A stretch of DNA of 7,928 nt, from the NCBI GenBank assembly GCA_964464175.1, contig CAYXFD010000048.1, positions 1 through 7,928 on the forward strand, given 5' to 3'. Positions within the stretch are counted from its first letter, which is position 1. Each line of letters opens with the position of its first letter. The position numbers and the translations under genes were made by a program. This DNA is from CAYXFD01 sp964464175 (GTDB lineage Bacteria; Cloacimonadota; Cloacimonadia; Cloacimonadales; JAJBBL01). The notes beneath the pieces are model-generated. The model did not search any database. It was given only the letters and a program-made list of their open reading frames with translations, and was not told the DNA's origin. Of this stretch, positions 1 to 7,170 are shown piece after piece.

Positions 1-101
1 CGGTATATCATTGTTAGGCAATAGGTTAAAAAATTGCACTGTAAAAGATCAGTTTAGAGCTGAAAGAACGGTTGCTGCAGAATAGCCTTTTCCTTCAAAT
101 A
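1..101. other. Intergenic tail downstream of the VWA gene
   Basis: This short stretch follows the stop codon of the VWA gene on the minus strand. I see no convincing coding start, RNA or strong terminator. A 4-bp ACTG/CAGT inverted repeat precedes a run of T on the minus strand, but it is too short to call a terminator. The window ends before the next gene can be judged. Confidence 0.5.
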
Positions 102-2054
102 TTAGGATTCGCTCCGTTTTTCTTCCTTCTTGACTATGAGGATCTCAGCTACCATCAGCAACAGAACCAGAACAAATAAAAACTTCCAGATCTCAAATCC
201 GTAACGGCTCCGCAATATCTCCTCTTCCCAATTCTCTGCCAGAAAGAAAAGATTCTTTCGCTCATTGTCTTGAGGATCAAATCTTTCATAATCACTGATC
301 GAGTAATCAATATTAACTCCCAGAAATCTTGATCCCGAATCTGAAAGCAGTACCTGATAGATACCAGGTTCATTGAGCACGATACTAACCTCATTCGTGG
401 TAAATTCCTCCCCGTTAGGAAAGATGACCTTGCCTCTCGGAAGCTGAAGTCTTTCTCCGACTTTTGTTACAGGAAATTCTATATGGGAACAATAGAGAAA
501 CGTACGGTAGGAAACAATCGGAAAGACCGGATCAAGGATTATCTTATTCCGGAGATCATTGACATTAAAGAGCCAGAGAATTTCCCTCTCGTTTTCCAGG
601 ATTAGAGGATACTGATCTGTCTGCAAGAGAGGATTAGCCCCGCTTCTCACTCTGCTTCTCCAATATGCTCTCAGTTCGACCATTTTCAGATCGTCTTCAC
701 TAAAAGCTGTCATTACGGGATGATGCCGGTTGAAGTAAGTAACCCGCTGCTCCTGTTCATTCGAATAATTCAACAACTCGATATCGAATACCGTCCGGTA
801 ATACTCCAGCCAGGGTTCCGGTATTTCAGCACCTGCAAGATGCAATACACCTTTGCTTTCCCGTTTCCATCTGTCGAGCAGGAACTGCAGCCGGGGAGAG
901 AACTGCTCCTTTTCATAAATAATAACGAACTTATAGGGTTCCAGTCTCTCATAACCAAGATTATCATCTCTGATCAGGTCGATGTTATCCGCTCCACCGG
1001 TATAGATCTCTAAAATTGAGAGCAGAGAGAGAGGCAGGTCGTTGGCATCGGTTATCACGGCTACCTTCGGTTCCTGCTCGCTGTAAAAGGCAAAATAGCT
1101 GCGGTTGTCAAAGGGTAGTCTCTCATTCCTGACAGTAACATATCCTCTGTACCAGCCCGATTCCTCGACCCGGATATCGAAGTACTCAGTCAGACTCTGT
1201 TTTGCCTGCAAATTGACAACCTTCTCCGCATAGGTTCTGCCGTTGAGGTAAAGTTGGCAGATCACATCCTGCTGAGGAAAAGGAGAATGGTTGACAACCT
1301 CGAAAGCTATCCGATGTTCGATCTTTTTATCGACAAAATCTTCCAGCAATCTGGCATTCTGACTGCTCAGGTTACTCCGCTCCGTAACATCGGAAGTAGG
1401 TATGAAGATCACCGGATTAGCCAGTTCTTCCGGTATTTCCTGTTTTCGGAAATCGCTTATCACCTGAATTTCGCGATTTAATAACTGACTCTCCAGTAAC
1501 CGTTCATCTGCCAGTTCTATCATTTCGTCGAAAGGCATGGGGAGTGCCGTAATCTTAATATTTCCGAGCAGAGCTTCCGGAATTTCTCCATAATGCAATA
1601 CCGAGTATAACCTGTTCCATTCCTTATCGGAAGTTATCAATACCGCCACATCTCTGTCGGTTAAGCGGCTGTTTATCTCCCTGATCATCTCCTTTCCCCG
1701 CTCCAGTTCCGTTCTCGTATCTACCAGATAATCCATACTGTAAGAGGTGTCGAGGATAACCGCCACTGCTGTTTGGGAATGCCTGCTCCAGCGCTGTAGC
1801 AAAGGGGTTCTGATAGCCGGTCTTGCTAAAGCCAGGATCGTTAAGAGAATGATCAAACAACGAATAATCAGGAGTAAGAGATTTTTCAGTTTTATCTTAC
1901 TTTTCTGTTTCTTCTGACTCGCTTTTATGTGGCGGATCGAGCTGAAAATGATCTTTCTGGGCTTTTTTGAAATGAAAAGATATATCAGGATCGGGACTGC
2001 TGTGGCAGCAGTAAGGAAAAGGATTCCCGAATTGAGAAATGAAATCAGAAACAT
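102..2054 (-). CDS. BatA-like membrane-anchored VWA-domain protein
   Basis: This 650-residue inner-membrane protein has the layout of the long BatA-type VWA family. Residues 1-81 match the BatA N-terminal double-membrane domain: a hydrophobic segment at about 5-28, a basic loop with ISKKPRKIIFSSI, and a second segment at about 58-78 ending in LALARP. A VWA domain follows, with the metal-site motif D102-T-S104-Y-S106 and a later SDFR strand. The Thr of the usual metal site is not obvious, because PMPFDEM stands where a TDL-like turn is expected. Near residues 577-592, FLGVNIDYSISDYERF resembles the conserved C-terminal segment of the family, and a last membrane helix lies at about 622-641 with a charged tail. 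The ATG has AAGGA (plus-strand 2063-2067) 8 bases upstream. Relatives often sit beside MoxR ATPase and DUF58 genes; here the upstream neighbour is a barrel protein. The client or partner is unknown. Confidence 0.85.
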   Translation of the reverse strand: MFLISFLNSGILFLTAATAVPILIYLFISKKPRKIIFSSIRHIKASQKKQKSKIKLKNLLLLIIRCLIILLTILALARPAIRTPLLQRWSRHSQTAVAVILDTSYSMDYLVDTRTELERGKEMIREINSRLTDRDVAVLITSDKEWNRLYSVLHYGEIPEALLGNIKITALPMPFDEMIELADERLLESQLLNREIQVISDFRKQEIPEELANPVIFIPTSDVTERSNLSSQNARLLEDFVDKKIEHRIAFEVVNHSPFPQQDVICQLYLNGRTYAEKVVNLQAKQSLTEYFDIRVEESGWYRGYVTVRNERLPFDNRSYFAFYSEQEPKVAVITDANDLPLSLLSILEIYTGGADNIDLIRDDNLGYERLEPYKFVIIYEKEQFSPRLQFLLDRWKRESKGVLHLAGAEIPEPWLEYYRTVFDIELLNYSNEQEQRVTYFNRHHPVMTAFSEDDLKMVELRAYWRSRVRSGANPLLQTDQYPLILENEREILWLFNVNDLRNKIILDPVFPIVSYRTFLYCSHIEFPVTKVGERLQLPRGKVIFPNGEEFTTNEVSIVLNEPGIYQVLLSDSGSRFLGVNIDYSISDYERFDPQDNERKNLFFLAENWEEEILRSRYGFEIWKFLFVLVLLLMVAEILIVKKEEKRSES

Positions 2055-2202
2055 ATATTCTATCCTTGTTCGTGCGCTTTATAAACTATAACGCCGGCTT
2101 GTCCTTCTTATAACGTTTTGTCTTCATCTTAGTTGTTTGATCAGGGAAAAGGGCATTAAAGAAGCGGGCTCCCCTCTCCTCTCGGATAAGCTCCGGGAAA
2201 TC
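2055..2202. other. 148-bp gap between barrel and VWA genes
   Basis: This is the only sizeable gap inside the minus-strand gene cluster. Read on the minus strand it contains AT-rich TTATAA and TTATAG elements that could serve as a -10 for the VWA gene, but no matching -35 stands out. A 4-bp CGGA/TCCG stem lies just after the barrel stop codon and lacks a T-run, so I do not call a terminator. The gap could hold an internal promoter or simply be leader sequence. Confidence 0.4.
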
Positions 2203-3246
2203 TCAAAGACCCACAGAGAGTGATACCTGAACGGTAAACCTCTCCCGGTCACCATGATCGGTCATAAAAGCAGCATCTATCTGAAAGACACTGAACCGGT
2301 AACCGGAACCAATGCTGTAACCAATCTCTTTCAGCTTCCTGAAACTCTCGGTATTTATTCCTACTCGTAACGGCAGGTAATGTCTCTGCCCCCTGATCAT
2401 TCCGAAATCCATTATCTGCTGCATCCCTAAATGATAGGTAGATTTCGAAGAAAGACTGAATTTCCGGGAGTATCCGCTGACCACGTAATTATTCTCATTT
2501 CCCCACTGAATGCCGGTATGGATTCTTCTCTGCAGTGTCTCGTTCCGCTCACCCTGCCAGTAGAGCTTGCTCAGAAGATTCGGAACTGTTAACCCATAAC
2601 TCAAGCCGCCGCTCTTGACGACTGCCCCGAAATCCATGTTATAGCCCCATCCCCGTTTATCGGTGAACTGCCCGGCAAAATGGAGATCATCCTGGATACT
2701 CTCTCTGTAATATACGACCCTGCCCGTCAGCAAACTGAGATTGAATCCTATACCCAGCATTCCTGATCTCTCGGCAAAGGATATGCGGTAAGCATCGAGA
2801 TAATAATCGGCATAGTGACGCTCTGTTGTCTCTTCTCCGCTTACCATTCTTTCTAAGGAGAGATCGGCTAAAGCTGCATAAGAGAAACCAACCCCCTCAC
2901 CATCAAAACCGAAATAAGAAAAATCACTCCGGTACCATTCGATACTGTTGGCTTCCGGTAACTCTTTCTCATCATAGCCTGTCTTCTGTTCGGAAAAATA
3001 CCTCGCCGTTACTGCAATAACTGTTTTATCCCTGAAAGCCAGCAAAGCAGGATTGTAAAAAGCAGTATGGCTGCTCTGCGGATTGGTGACATTTAGTCCT
3101 CCGGTAGCAGTGACTTCAGGAGAAAAACCGTTAAGCGGTCTGTGATAGTCATAGAAAGAGAGTGGAATACCGTTTGCTGCCAGGAGTACTGCCATCAGCA
3201 GTAAAGATGAGGTTATTAATAGAGTAAAGTAGCTTTTTCTGCTCAT
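2203..3246 (-). CDS. Outer-membrane beta-barrel protein, PorV/FadL-like
   Basis: This 347-residue protein is probably an outer-membrane beta-barrel. It starts with a basic n-region (MSRKSYF) and a hydrophobic core to about residue 24, a typical Sec signal peptide with likely cleavage near LLAA. The mature N-terminus has GGLNV at 49-53 and then SSHTAFYNPALLAF at 58-71. That resembles the SA-x-FYNPAGLA signature near the N-terminus of PorV/PorQ, UPF0164 and FadL-type barrels. The remainder alternates aromatic and polar residues in strand-like segments (RWGYNMDFGAVVKSG and similar) and ends in a strand, RFTVQVSLSVGL. PorV proteins serve type IX secretion, but no other type IX component is visible, so that role is not claimed. 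It starts 18 bases after the PAP2 gene. The ribosome site is weak, which suggests translation depends partly on upstream genes. The exact substrate or partner is unknown. Confidence 0.75.
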   Translation of the reverse strand: MSRKSYFTLLITSSLLLMAVLLAANGIPLSFYDYHRPLNGFSPEVTATGGLNVTNPQSSHTAFYNPALLAFRDKTVIAVTARYFSEQKTGYDEKELPEANSIEWYRSDFSYFGFDGEGVGFSYAALADLSLERMVSGEETTERHYADYYLDAYRISFAERSGMLGIGFNLSLLTGRVVYYRESIQDDLHFAGQFTDKRGWGYNMDFGAVVKSGGLSYGLTVPNLLSKLYWQGERNETLQRRIHTGIQWGNENNYVVSGYSRKFSLSSKSTYHLGMQQIMDFGMIRGQRHYLPLRVGINTESFRKLKEIGYSIGSGYRFSVFQIDAAFMTDHGDRERFTVQVSLSVGL

Positions 3247-3264
3247 GAGAATTTCTGCAGCATA

Positions 3265-4215
3265 TTACTGCAAGCTTTCCTGTCCGGTTTCCCGGGAATA
3301 TTTCTTTTTCATAATTCTGCTCAAAAAACTGAACAACGCCGTGCCGGTTAAATAAAAACCTAAACCGTAGAAAACTCCGAATACCGTATCGATAAAATAG
3401 TGGTAATGACAATAGACAGTTGAGATCGAGAGAAGGATCGTTAAAGGGATAAGCCAGTATCCGATGCGGCGGAAATACTGTAAGGCTGCAATATTCACGG
3501 CAACGGTAACCGCAACGTGTGAACTGGGAAACGCTGAACCGGAATGATTAGATCCCCGGTAAATAAAAGCCATGATATGCTGAAAAAGTCCACCCTCATA
3601 CGAGGTTATCATTTCAGGAACTCCGGGGAGATACTTTCCCCCCATAACCGGTAAGACATTATAAGTCAGATAGCAGAGATAAAAGACGAAGGTAATGGTG
3701 AAAGCATACCGGCTAAAGTATTCTCTTTTCTTGAAATAGAGCAGAAAGGCAATTCCCGGCACCACCAGATAATAACTGAAATAGGAGAAGTAAAACAATT
3801 CATCAATAAACAGATTATCGAATCTCTGTCCCCAGGCCAGCACCGGCTGATATCCGAAGATAAAATTATCAATTTTCAGGAAGAAGGGATCAATAAAATC
3901 GTTGAAAAACACCAGGTTGGCAATGGTCGAGAATTCGAAGAAATAGGCAAACAGGATAAAGGGATACCAGTTCCGGAGAAAAGTTAGCAGCCATCCCCTA
4001 TTCTCATTATACACCACGATCAGGAGAAACAGGATAAGAGCTATCCCGGCAAACATACCTAAATGCTCTCCTGCCCCTGGAATTCTGTTTCTCCCCAATA
4101 ATACGTAAATCAGGTTTATGAGAATATAGGCGTAGGAAATCAGGTCAATCGGCATGAATTTGCTTAAGACAAGTCTAACCCAGCTTTCTTTTGTTCTCTT
4201 AATTGGCTTATTCAT
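3265..4215 (-). CDS. PAP2-superfamily membrane phosphatase/phosphotransferase
   Basis: This 316-residue polytopic membrane protein belongs to the PAP2 superfamily, whose members remove or transfer phosphate groups on lipids such as phosphatidate, undecaprenyl diphosphate or inositol-phosphoryl lipids. Motif C2 is clear: G226-S-A-F-P-S-S-H233, with His233 as the expected acid/base. Motif C3 is S265-T-V-Y-C-H-Y-H272-Y-F-I-D276, giving the nucleophile His272 and Asp276 at canonical spacing, but the usual Arg after Ser is Thr266. The classical C1 motif (K-x6-RP) is not recognisable; YNVLPVMGGKY at 185-195 occupies its place, as in the Aur1/inositol-phosphotransferase-like branch (PAP2_3 type). 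Hydrophobic helices lie near 24-41, 53-69, 139-160, 171-186, 252-266 and 277-298. GGAG (plus-strand CTCC 4223-4226) sits 7 bases upstream of the ATG. The neighbour plsY supports a lipid substrate; which one cannot be told. Confidence 0.85.
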   Translation of the reverse strand: MNKPIKRTKESWVRLVLSKFMPIDLISYAYILINLIYVLLGRNRIPGAGEHLGMFAGIALILFLLIVVYNENRGWLLTFLRNWYPFILFAYFFEFSTIANLVFFNDFIDPFFLKIDNFIFGYQPVLAWGQRFDNLFIDELFYFSYFSYYLVVPGIAFLLYFKKREYFSRYAFTITFVFYLCYLTYNVLPVMGGKYLPGVPEMITSYEGGLFQHIMAFIYRGSNHSGSAFPSSHVAVTVAVNIAALQYFRRIGYWLIPLTILLSISTVYCHYHYFIDTVFGVFYGLGFYLTGTALFSFLSRIMKKKYSRETGQESLQ

Positions 4216-4237
4216 TCCCTCTCTCCGGCTTCTCCCC

Positions 4238-5365
4238 TTAACTTTTCAAGCTCTTTTCAAAGATCCGGTAGGTTTTGTGTACTCTGGCTCCGAGCTTCCT
4301 GGCTACATTGTTCATTTCGATATTGTCTTCCAAAACCCAGGAAAACTCCCCTTCATTGAACCCTTTCTCGAAACCGTTCTTAGTGGTATAATAGTAGAAA
4401 AGCCCGTCTATACCCCTTTTCTGGTAATCCTTCAATAAGCCCATTAGAAGAACTCTGAGACGTTTTATCCGGTTTTTATAATATAGTGCCAGGATGAAAC
4501 CGAACGGCAGAATATGACCCTTTAATTTGCGCAGAATGACATTATAATCGGGCAGTGCTACCGAAAAACCGACAGGCTTATCCCCGTAATAGGCAATAAA
4601 AACCAGATCCGGATCCACAACCGGAAGGAGTGTCTTTACAATGTGGTCATACTCTTTTCCGGTCATCGGAACAAAGCCCCAGTTATGTTCCCAGGCACCC
4701 CGGTAGAGAGTGAAGATGGTTTCCAGTTCAGATTTTAATCTCTTTTTATCTTTGGAAAGCGATCTTATCTTTATCTCTTCCTTTCTGGTGATGATATCGG
4801 CAAACCGCTGCAGCCTTTCCGGCATCTTTTCGGAAGCCATGTAATAGGCAAAGAGATCCTTGCATTTCCGGAATCCGTAACCGGTTATTAATTCTTCATA
4901 ATAATCGGGATTATAGGGCATCATGATAAAGGATGGGGTGGAAAAACCGTCCACTAAAAGCCCGCACTGATCGTTTACCGAGAGATTGAGAGGACCTCTG
5001 ACCGAATCGCAGCCTCTCTCTCTCAGCCAGGCAGCCGCTCTGTCGAATAACCGCTTACTGACTTCGGGGTCATTGATACATTCAAAAAAACCGAAAAAAC
5101 CAACCTTGTCCCGGTGAAATACATTGTGCTGCTTATTGGTTTGAGCCGTTAACCTTCCGACAATCCTCCCCCCTCTTTCTGCCATAAAAGGCTGAACCTC
5201 AGAATGATCATAATAGGGATTCTTTACCGGATTGAAGAAATCTATCTCCTCACTTATCAGGGGTGGAGTCCAGCACTCATTTCCCTCATAAAGAGAAAAG
5301 GGGAAAGTAATGAACCTTTTGATATCTTTCTTTTTCTTTACCTTGATGATGGTGATCTCATTCAT
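4238..5365 (-). CDS. Two-lobed GNAT-fold protein of unknown substrate
   Basis: This 375-residue protein matches a conserved family of large GNAT-like proteins with no known substrate. The first lobe has PFSLYEG and WTPPL (about 23-36), GGRIVGRL (65-72), a strand GFFGFFE (89-95), RGPLNLS (123-129) and YNPDYYEEL (151-159). The second lobe carries GDKPVGFSVALPDYN (about 261-275), QKRGID (315-320) in the place of the acetyl-CoA loop motif Q/R-x-x-G-x-G/A, and WVLEDN (343-348) leading to a C-terminal KTYRIFEK strand. The loop ends in Asp rather than Gly/Ala, so cofactor binding is not assured. I chose the ATG at 5365 over the TTG at 5386: the ATG has GAGG 5 bases upstream, and the TTG would overlap the end of plsY. 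It lies 7 bases after plsY and 22 before the PAP2 gene, which suggests an envelope or lipid role. Confidence 0.8.
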   Translation of the reverse strand: MNEITIIKVKKKKDIKRFITFPFSLYEGNECWTPPLISEEIDFFNPVKNPYYDHSEVQPFMAERGGRIVGRLTAQTNKQHNVFHRDKVGFFGFFECINDPEVSKRLFDRAAAWLRERGCDSVRGPLNLSVNDQCGLLVDGFSTPSFIMMPYNPDYYEELITGYGFRKCKDLFAYYMASEKMPERLQRFADIITRKEEIKIRSLSKDKKRLKSELETIFTLYRGAWEHNWGFVPMTGKEYDHIVKTLLPVVDPDLVFIAYYGDKPVGFSVALPDYNVILRKLKGHILPFGFILALYYKNRIKRLRVLLMGLLKDYQKRGIDGLFYYYTTKNGFEKGFNEGEFSWVLEDNIEMNNVARKLGARVHKTYRIFEKSLKS

Positions 5366-5370
5366 CTTAG

Positions 5371-5374
5371 CCTC
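5371..5374 (-). promoter_or_regulatory. Shine-Dalgarno site of the GNAT gene
   Basis: GAGG on the minus strand lies 5 bases before the ATG at 5365 and overlaps the TGA stop of plsY. This decides the start of the GNAT-like gene and implies translational coupling with plsY. Confidence 0.65.
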
Positions 5375-5975
5375 ACATCTCGCCAAGTCTCTTGGAGACG
5401 AAATAATTCATTATTCCCATTAAAACCGAGATTAACAGTAGTCTCGGAATGAAAGCCCGTAAAGAGGGGAAGAAATAGCTGACAAACGGAGGGAGAAGCA
5501 CGATCATATACTGGGCAAACCTTATCTGCTTGAAGAACGCGATTACTATCGCTGCAAATATGACTATTATCAGCATCGGATAAAAGACAAAGTAGGCAGC
5601 AAAACCGATGAAAGTAAAGATTCCTCGCCCCCCTTTGAAACGATTAGTCACCGGCATACAATGACCAACTATCATGGCAAATCCGTAAACCATCATCAGA
5701 TTGACCTCTGCCACGACCTGGGGCTGGACTCTGGAAAAAACAAAGTCCAGGATCAGGAGATAGAGATAGATCTTCCCGAGATCTACAGCTCCTACCAGCA
5801 CCCCCAAAGGTTTGCTGACATTCTGGTAGATATTCTCCGTATCCGGATGTCCGCTGCCAACCTTCTCGATATTGAGCATCTTGAAATGCCGGGCTATGAG
5901 CCGTGCTGTAGAAAAACATCCTATTGAGTATGAAATAATGATTATTAGAGCAATTATGATATAATATGGCAACAT
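5373..5975 (-). CDS. plsY: Acyl-phosphate:glycerol-3-phosphate acyltransferase PlsY
   Basis: This 200-residue integral membrane protein has the length and layout of PlsY, which transfers an acyl group from acyl phosphate to glycerol-3-phosphate to give lysophosphatidate, the first step of phospholipid synthesis. Motif 1 is V-G40-S-G-H-P44-D-T-E-N, against SGNPGATN in the common form. Motif 2 is G104-H-C-M-P108 followed by FKGGRG at 113-118, against GHxFPxxxxFKGGKG. The conserved C-terminal N-x-x-R-L-x-x-G-x-E pattern is only partly kept (NYFVSKRLGEM). About five hydrophobic helices are visible. GGAG lies 6 bases before the ATG. The gene starts 12 bases after the yggS-like gene and ends 7 bases before the GNAT gene, so it is operonic. 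The partner enzyme PlsX is not in the window. The fold assignment is firm; the motif changes make it a divergent member. Confidence 0.9.
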   Translation of the reverse strand: MLPYYIIIALIIIISYSIGCFSTARLIARHFKMLNIEKVGSGHPDTENIYQNVSKPLGVLVGAVDLGKIYLYLLILDFVFSRVQPQVVAEVNLMMVYGFAMIVGHCMPVTNRFKGGRGIFTFIGFAAYFVFYPMLIIVIFAAIVIAFFKQIRFAQYMIVLLPPFVSYFFPSLRAFIPRLLLISVLMGIMNYFVSKRLGEM

Positions 5976-5987
5976 TGGTCTCTCCGT

Positions 5988-6719
5988 TTATTGACTGCTG
6001 TGACGTATTCCGTAAAGGGCTGTCCCTATTCTCACAAGATTGGCTCCCTCCTCTACGGCGATCTGATAATCATTACTCATACCCATGGATAGTACCTCCA
6101 TCACGACACCGCTTATCCCTTCTTCATTTAACGATTCGTAATAATTCCGAAGCAGAGAAAAACACTTTCTGATTTCTGCTTCCTCGTCGGTGAACTTTCC
6201 TATCGTCATCAATCCTCTGATCTTTAACCTTTCCAGCAGACTGATCCGGTAGATAAGCTCTTTGAGCTCACCGTAATCAGCAGGCACTCCATACTTGCTC
6301 TCCTCTCCGGATGTATTTACCTGAATGAGAATGCTCTGCTTCCGGTCTTCCCGCTCCAGAGACCTATTCAGGCTCTCTGCTGTGGTAAGTTTGTCGATCG
6401 ACTGGATAAGAGCCGGTTTCAGAGCTAAGAGCTTATTGATCTTATTCTTCTGGAGATGACCGATATAGTGAAACTCTTCGTAAGGCTCAGAGAGCAGAGG
6501 TAGCTTCTTCTCAGCTTCCTGAACTCTATTCTCTCCGATTATCTTGAGTCCTGCCTTAATTCCGGCATCGACTATCTCAGGAGAATGCGATTTGGTTACC
6601 CCTACCACCTTAATAGCAGAAGGATCACTCCCTCCCCTCTTTGCTGCTTCAGCGATCTTTTCCAATACCCTCGCATAATTTTCGGCAATCTCTATCTCAT
6701 ATCTGTTCATATCATTCAT
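5988..6719 (-). CDS. yggS: YggS/PLPBP-family pyridoxal-phosphate-binding protein
   Basis: This protein of about 243 residues is a YggS/PLPBP (PROSC) family member, a soluble PLP-binding protein that buffers vitamin B6 and amino-acid balance and has no known catalytic reaction. The PLP lysine is in VVGVTKSH (Lys43 from this start). Other signatures in order are GENRVQEA, FHYIGHLQKNK, IQVNTSGEESKYG, GLMTIG, and MGMSNDYQIAVEEGANLVRIGTALYG near the C-terminus. The reading frame extends to a TTG at 6725, but ATG codons at 6719 and 6710 are more likely. 6719 is chosen because an AAGTGA-like site lies 6 bases upstream, though neither has a strong ribosome site. It heads the minus-strand cluster, 12 bases before plsY. 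In many bacteria yggS sits by cell-division or membrane genes, so its presence says little about the operon's purpose. Confidence 0.93.
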   Translation of the reverse strand: MNDMNRYEIEIAENYARVLEKIAEAAKRGGSDPSAIKVVGVTKSHSPEIVDAGIKAGLKIIGENRVQEAEKKLPLLSEPYEEFHYIGHLQKNKINKLLALKPALIQSIDKLTTAESLNRSLEREDRKQSILIQVNTSGEESKYGVPADYGELKELIYRISLLERLKIRGLMTIGKFTDEEAEIRKCFSLLRNYYESLNEEGISGVVMEVLSMGMSNDYQIAVEEGANLVRIGTALYGIRHSSQ

Positions 6720-6747
6720 TCTCAATCACTTAACACCGTGTGTCATC

Positions 6748-6760
6748 CAATCGTTGATTG
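6748..6760. promoter_or_regulatory. Small inverted repeat upstream of yggS
   Basis: CAATC-GTT-GATTG is a perfect 5-bp inverted repeat with a 3-base loop, located 29 bases before the chosen yggS start, in the presumed leader. A second short palindrome, ACAC-C-GTGT, is at 6733-6741. Either could be an operator or an RNA hairpin, but palindromes this short also arise by chance. Confidence 0.25.
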
Positions 6761-6774
6761 TTAAACATTCCGTT

Positions 6775-6805
6775 ACTATATGCTCTCTGATAAGCATCAC
6801 TTCAA
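6775..6805 (-). promoter_or_regulatory. Candidate promoter for the minus-strand operon
   Basis: On the minus strand TTGAAG (6805-6800) is followed 19 bases later by TATAGT (6780-6775), a reasonable -35/-10 pair with a long spacer, about 56 bases before the yggS ATG. An alternative TTGACA (6830-6825) is followed by GATAAT (6811-6806) with a spacer of only 13 bases. A housekeeping sigma consensus may not apply to this organism, so the call is tentative. Confidence 0.3.
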
Positions 6806-6928
6806 ATTATCTTCTTAACCTCTATGTCAATAAAAAACTCCGGAAATGAGACATTTACACTACTTTTCCCCTATCCGCGCCCGGTTTTTGCTATTCTTCA
6901 GCAGGAGCATCATTACTTTTCTTTTTTT

Positions 6929-6956
6929 ATCTGTGATCATTTGTGTCCATCTGTGG
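6929..6956 (-). repeat. CACAGAT-type degenerate tandem repeat, cluster A
   Basis: On the plus strand, units ATCTGTGATC, ATTTGTGTCC and ATCTGTGG start at 6929, 6939 and 6949, an exact 10-bp period. On the minus strand they read CCACAGATGG, ACACAAATGA and TCACAGAT, followed by an A-rich tail, and an A-run also precedes them. From memory, similar CACAGAT-type repeats occur in intergenic DNA of many unrelated bacteria; their origin is not established. Confidence 0.6.
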
Positions 6957-7079
6957 ATTTTTTTTCTATTCTCCTTGCTACTACTTCCTTTGGGTTTACT
7001 TTTTTATTTCTTGCTCCTCCCCTTTAGCTTTTTCTCTTCGCCTCTGACTCACTCAGTCTCTTAGCCATTCTTTATTTTT

Positions 7080-7120
7080 ATCTGCATCATCTCCGTTTTT
7101 TTTCTGCTTAAATCTGCGTG
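7080..7120 (-). repeat. CGCAGAT-type degenerate tandem repeat, cluster B
   Basis: Plus-strand units begin at 7080 (ATCTGCATC), 7089 (ATCTCCGTT), 7102 (TTCTGCTTAA) and 7112 (ATCTGCGTG), with an 8-base T-run inside. Read on the minus strand they are CACGCAGAT, AAGCAGAA, CGGAGAT and GCAGAT, ending in an A-rich tail as in cluster A. It is more degenerate than cluster A, in the same orientation, about 150 bases away. Confidence 0.5.
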
Positions 7121-7170
7121 AACCCTTTCCCTGCTACCCTTCTCTGGACTTGCTATTCTTACCGCTGTTG

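Noticed and set aside
2092..2133. 13-codon minus-strand frame (MKTKRYKKDKPAL) between the barrel and VWA genes
   Set aside because: It lacks a ribosome site and is very short. Lysine-rich frames are common in AT-rich gaps.
5366..5386. TTG at 5386 as start of the GNAT-like gene
   Set aside because: The ATG at 5365 has a well-placed GAGG, while the TTG overlaps plsY and has no clear ribosome site.
6824..7064. Overlapping plus-strand reading frames rich in Phe and Leu
   Set aside because: They translate the pyrimidine-rich stretch and the CACAGAT-type repeat. They have low complexity, no ribosome site and no family resemblance.
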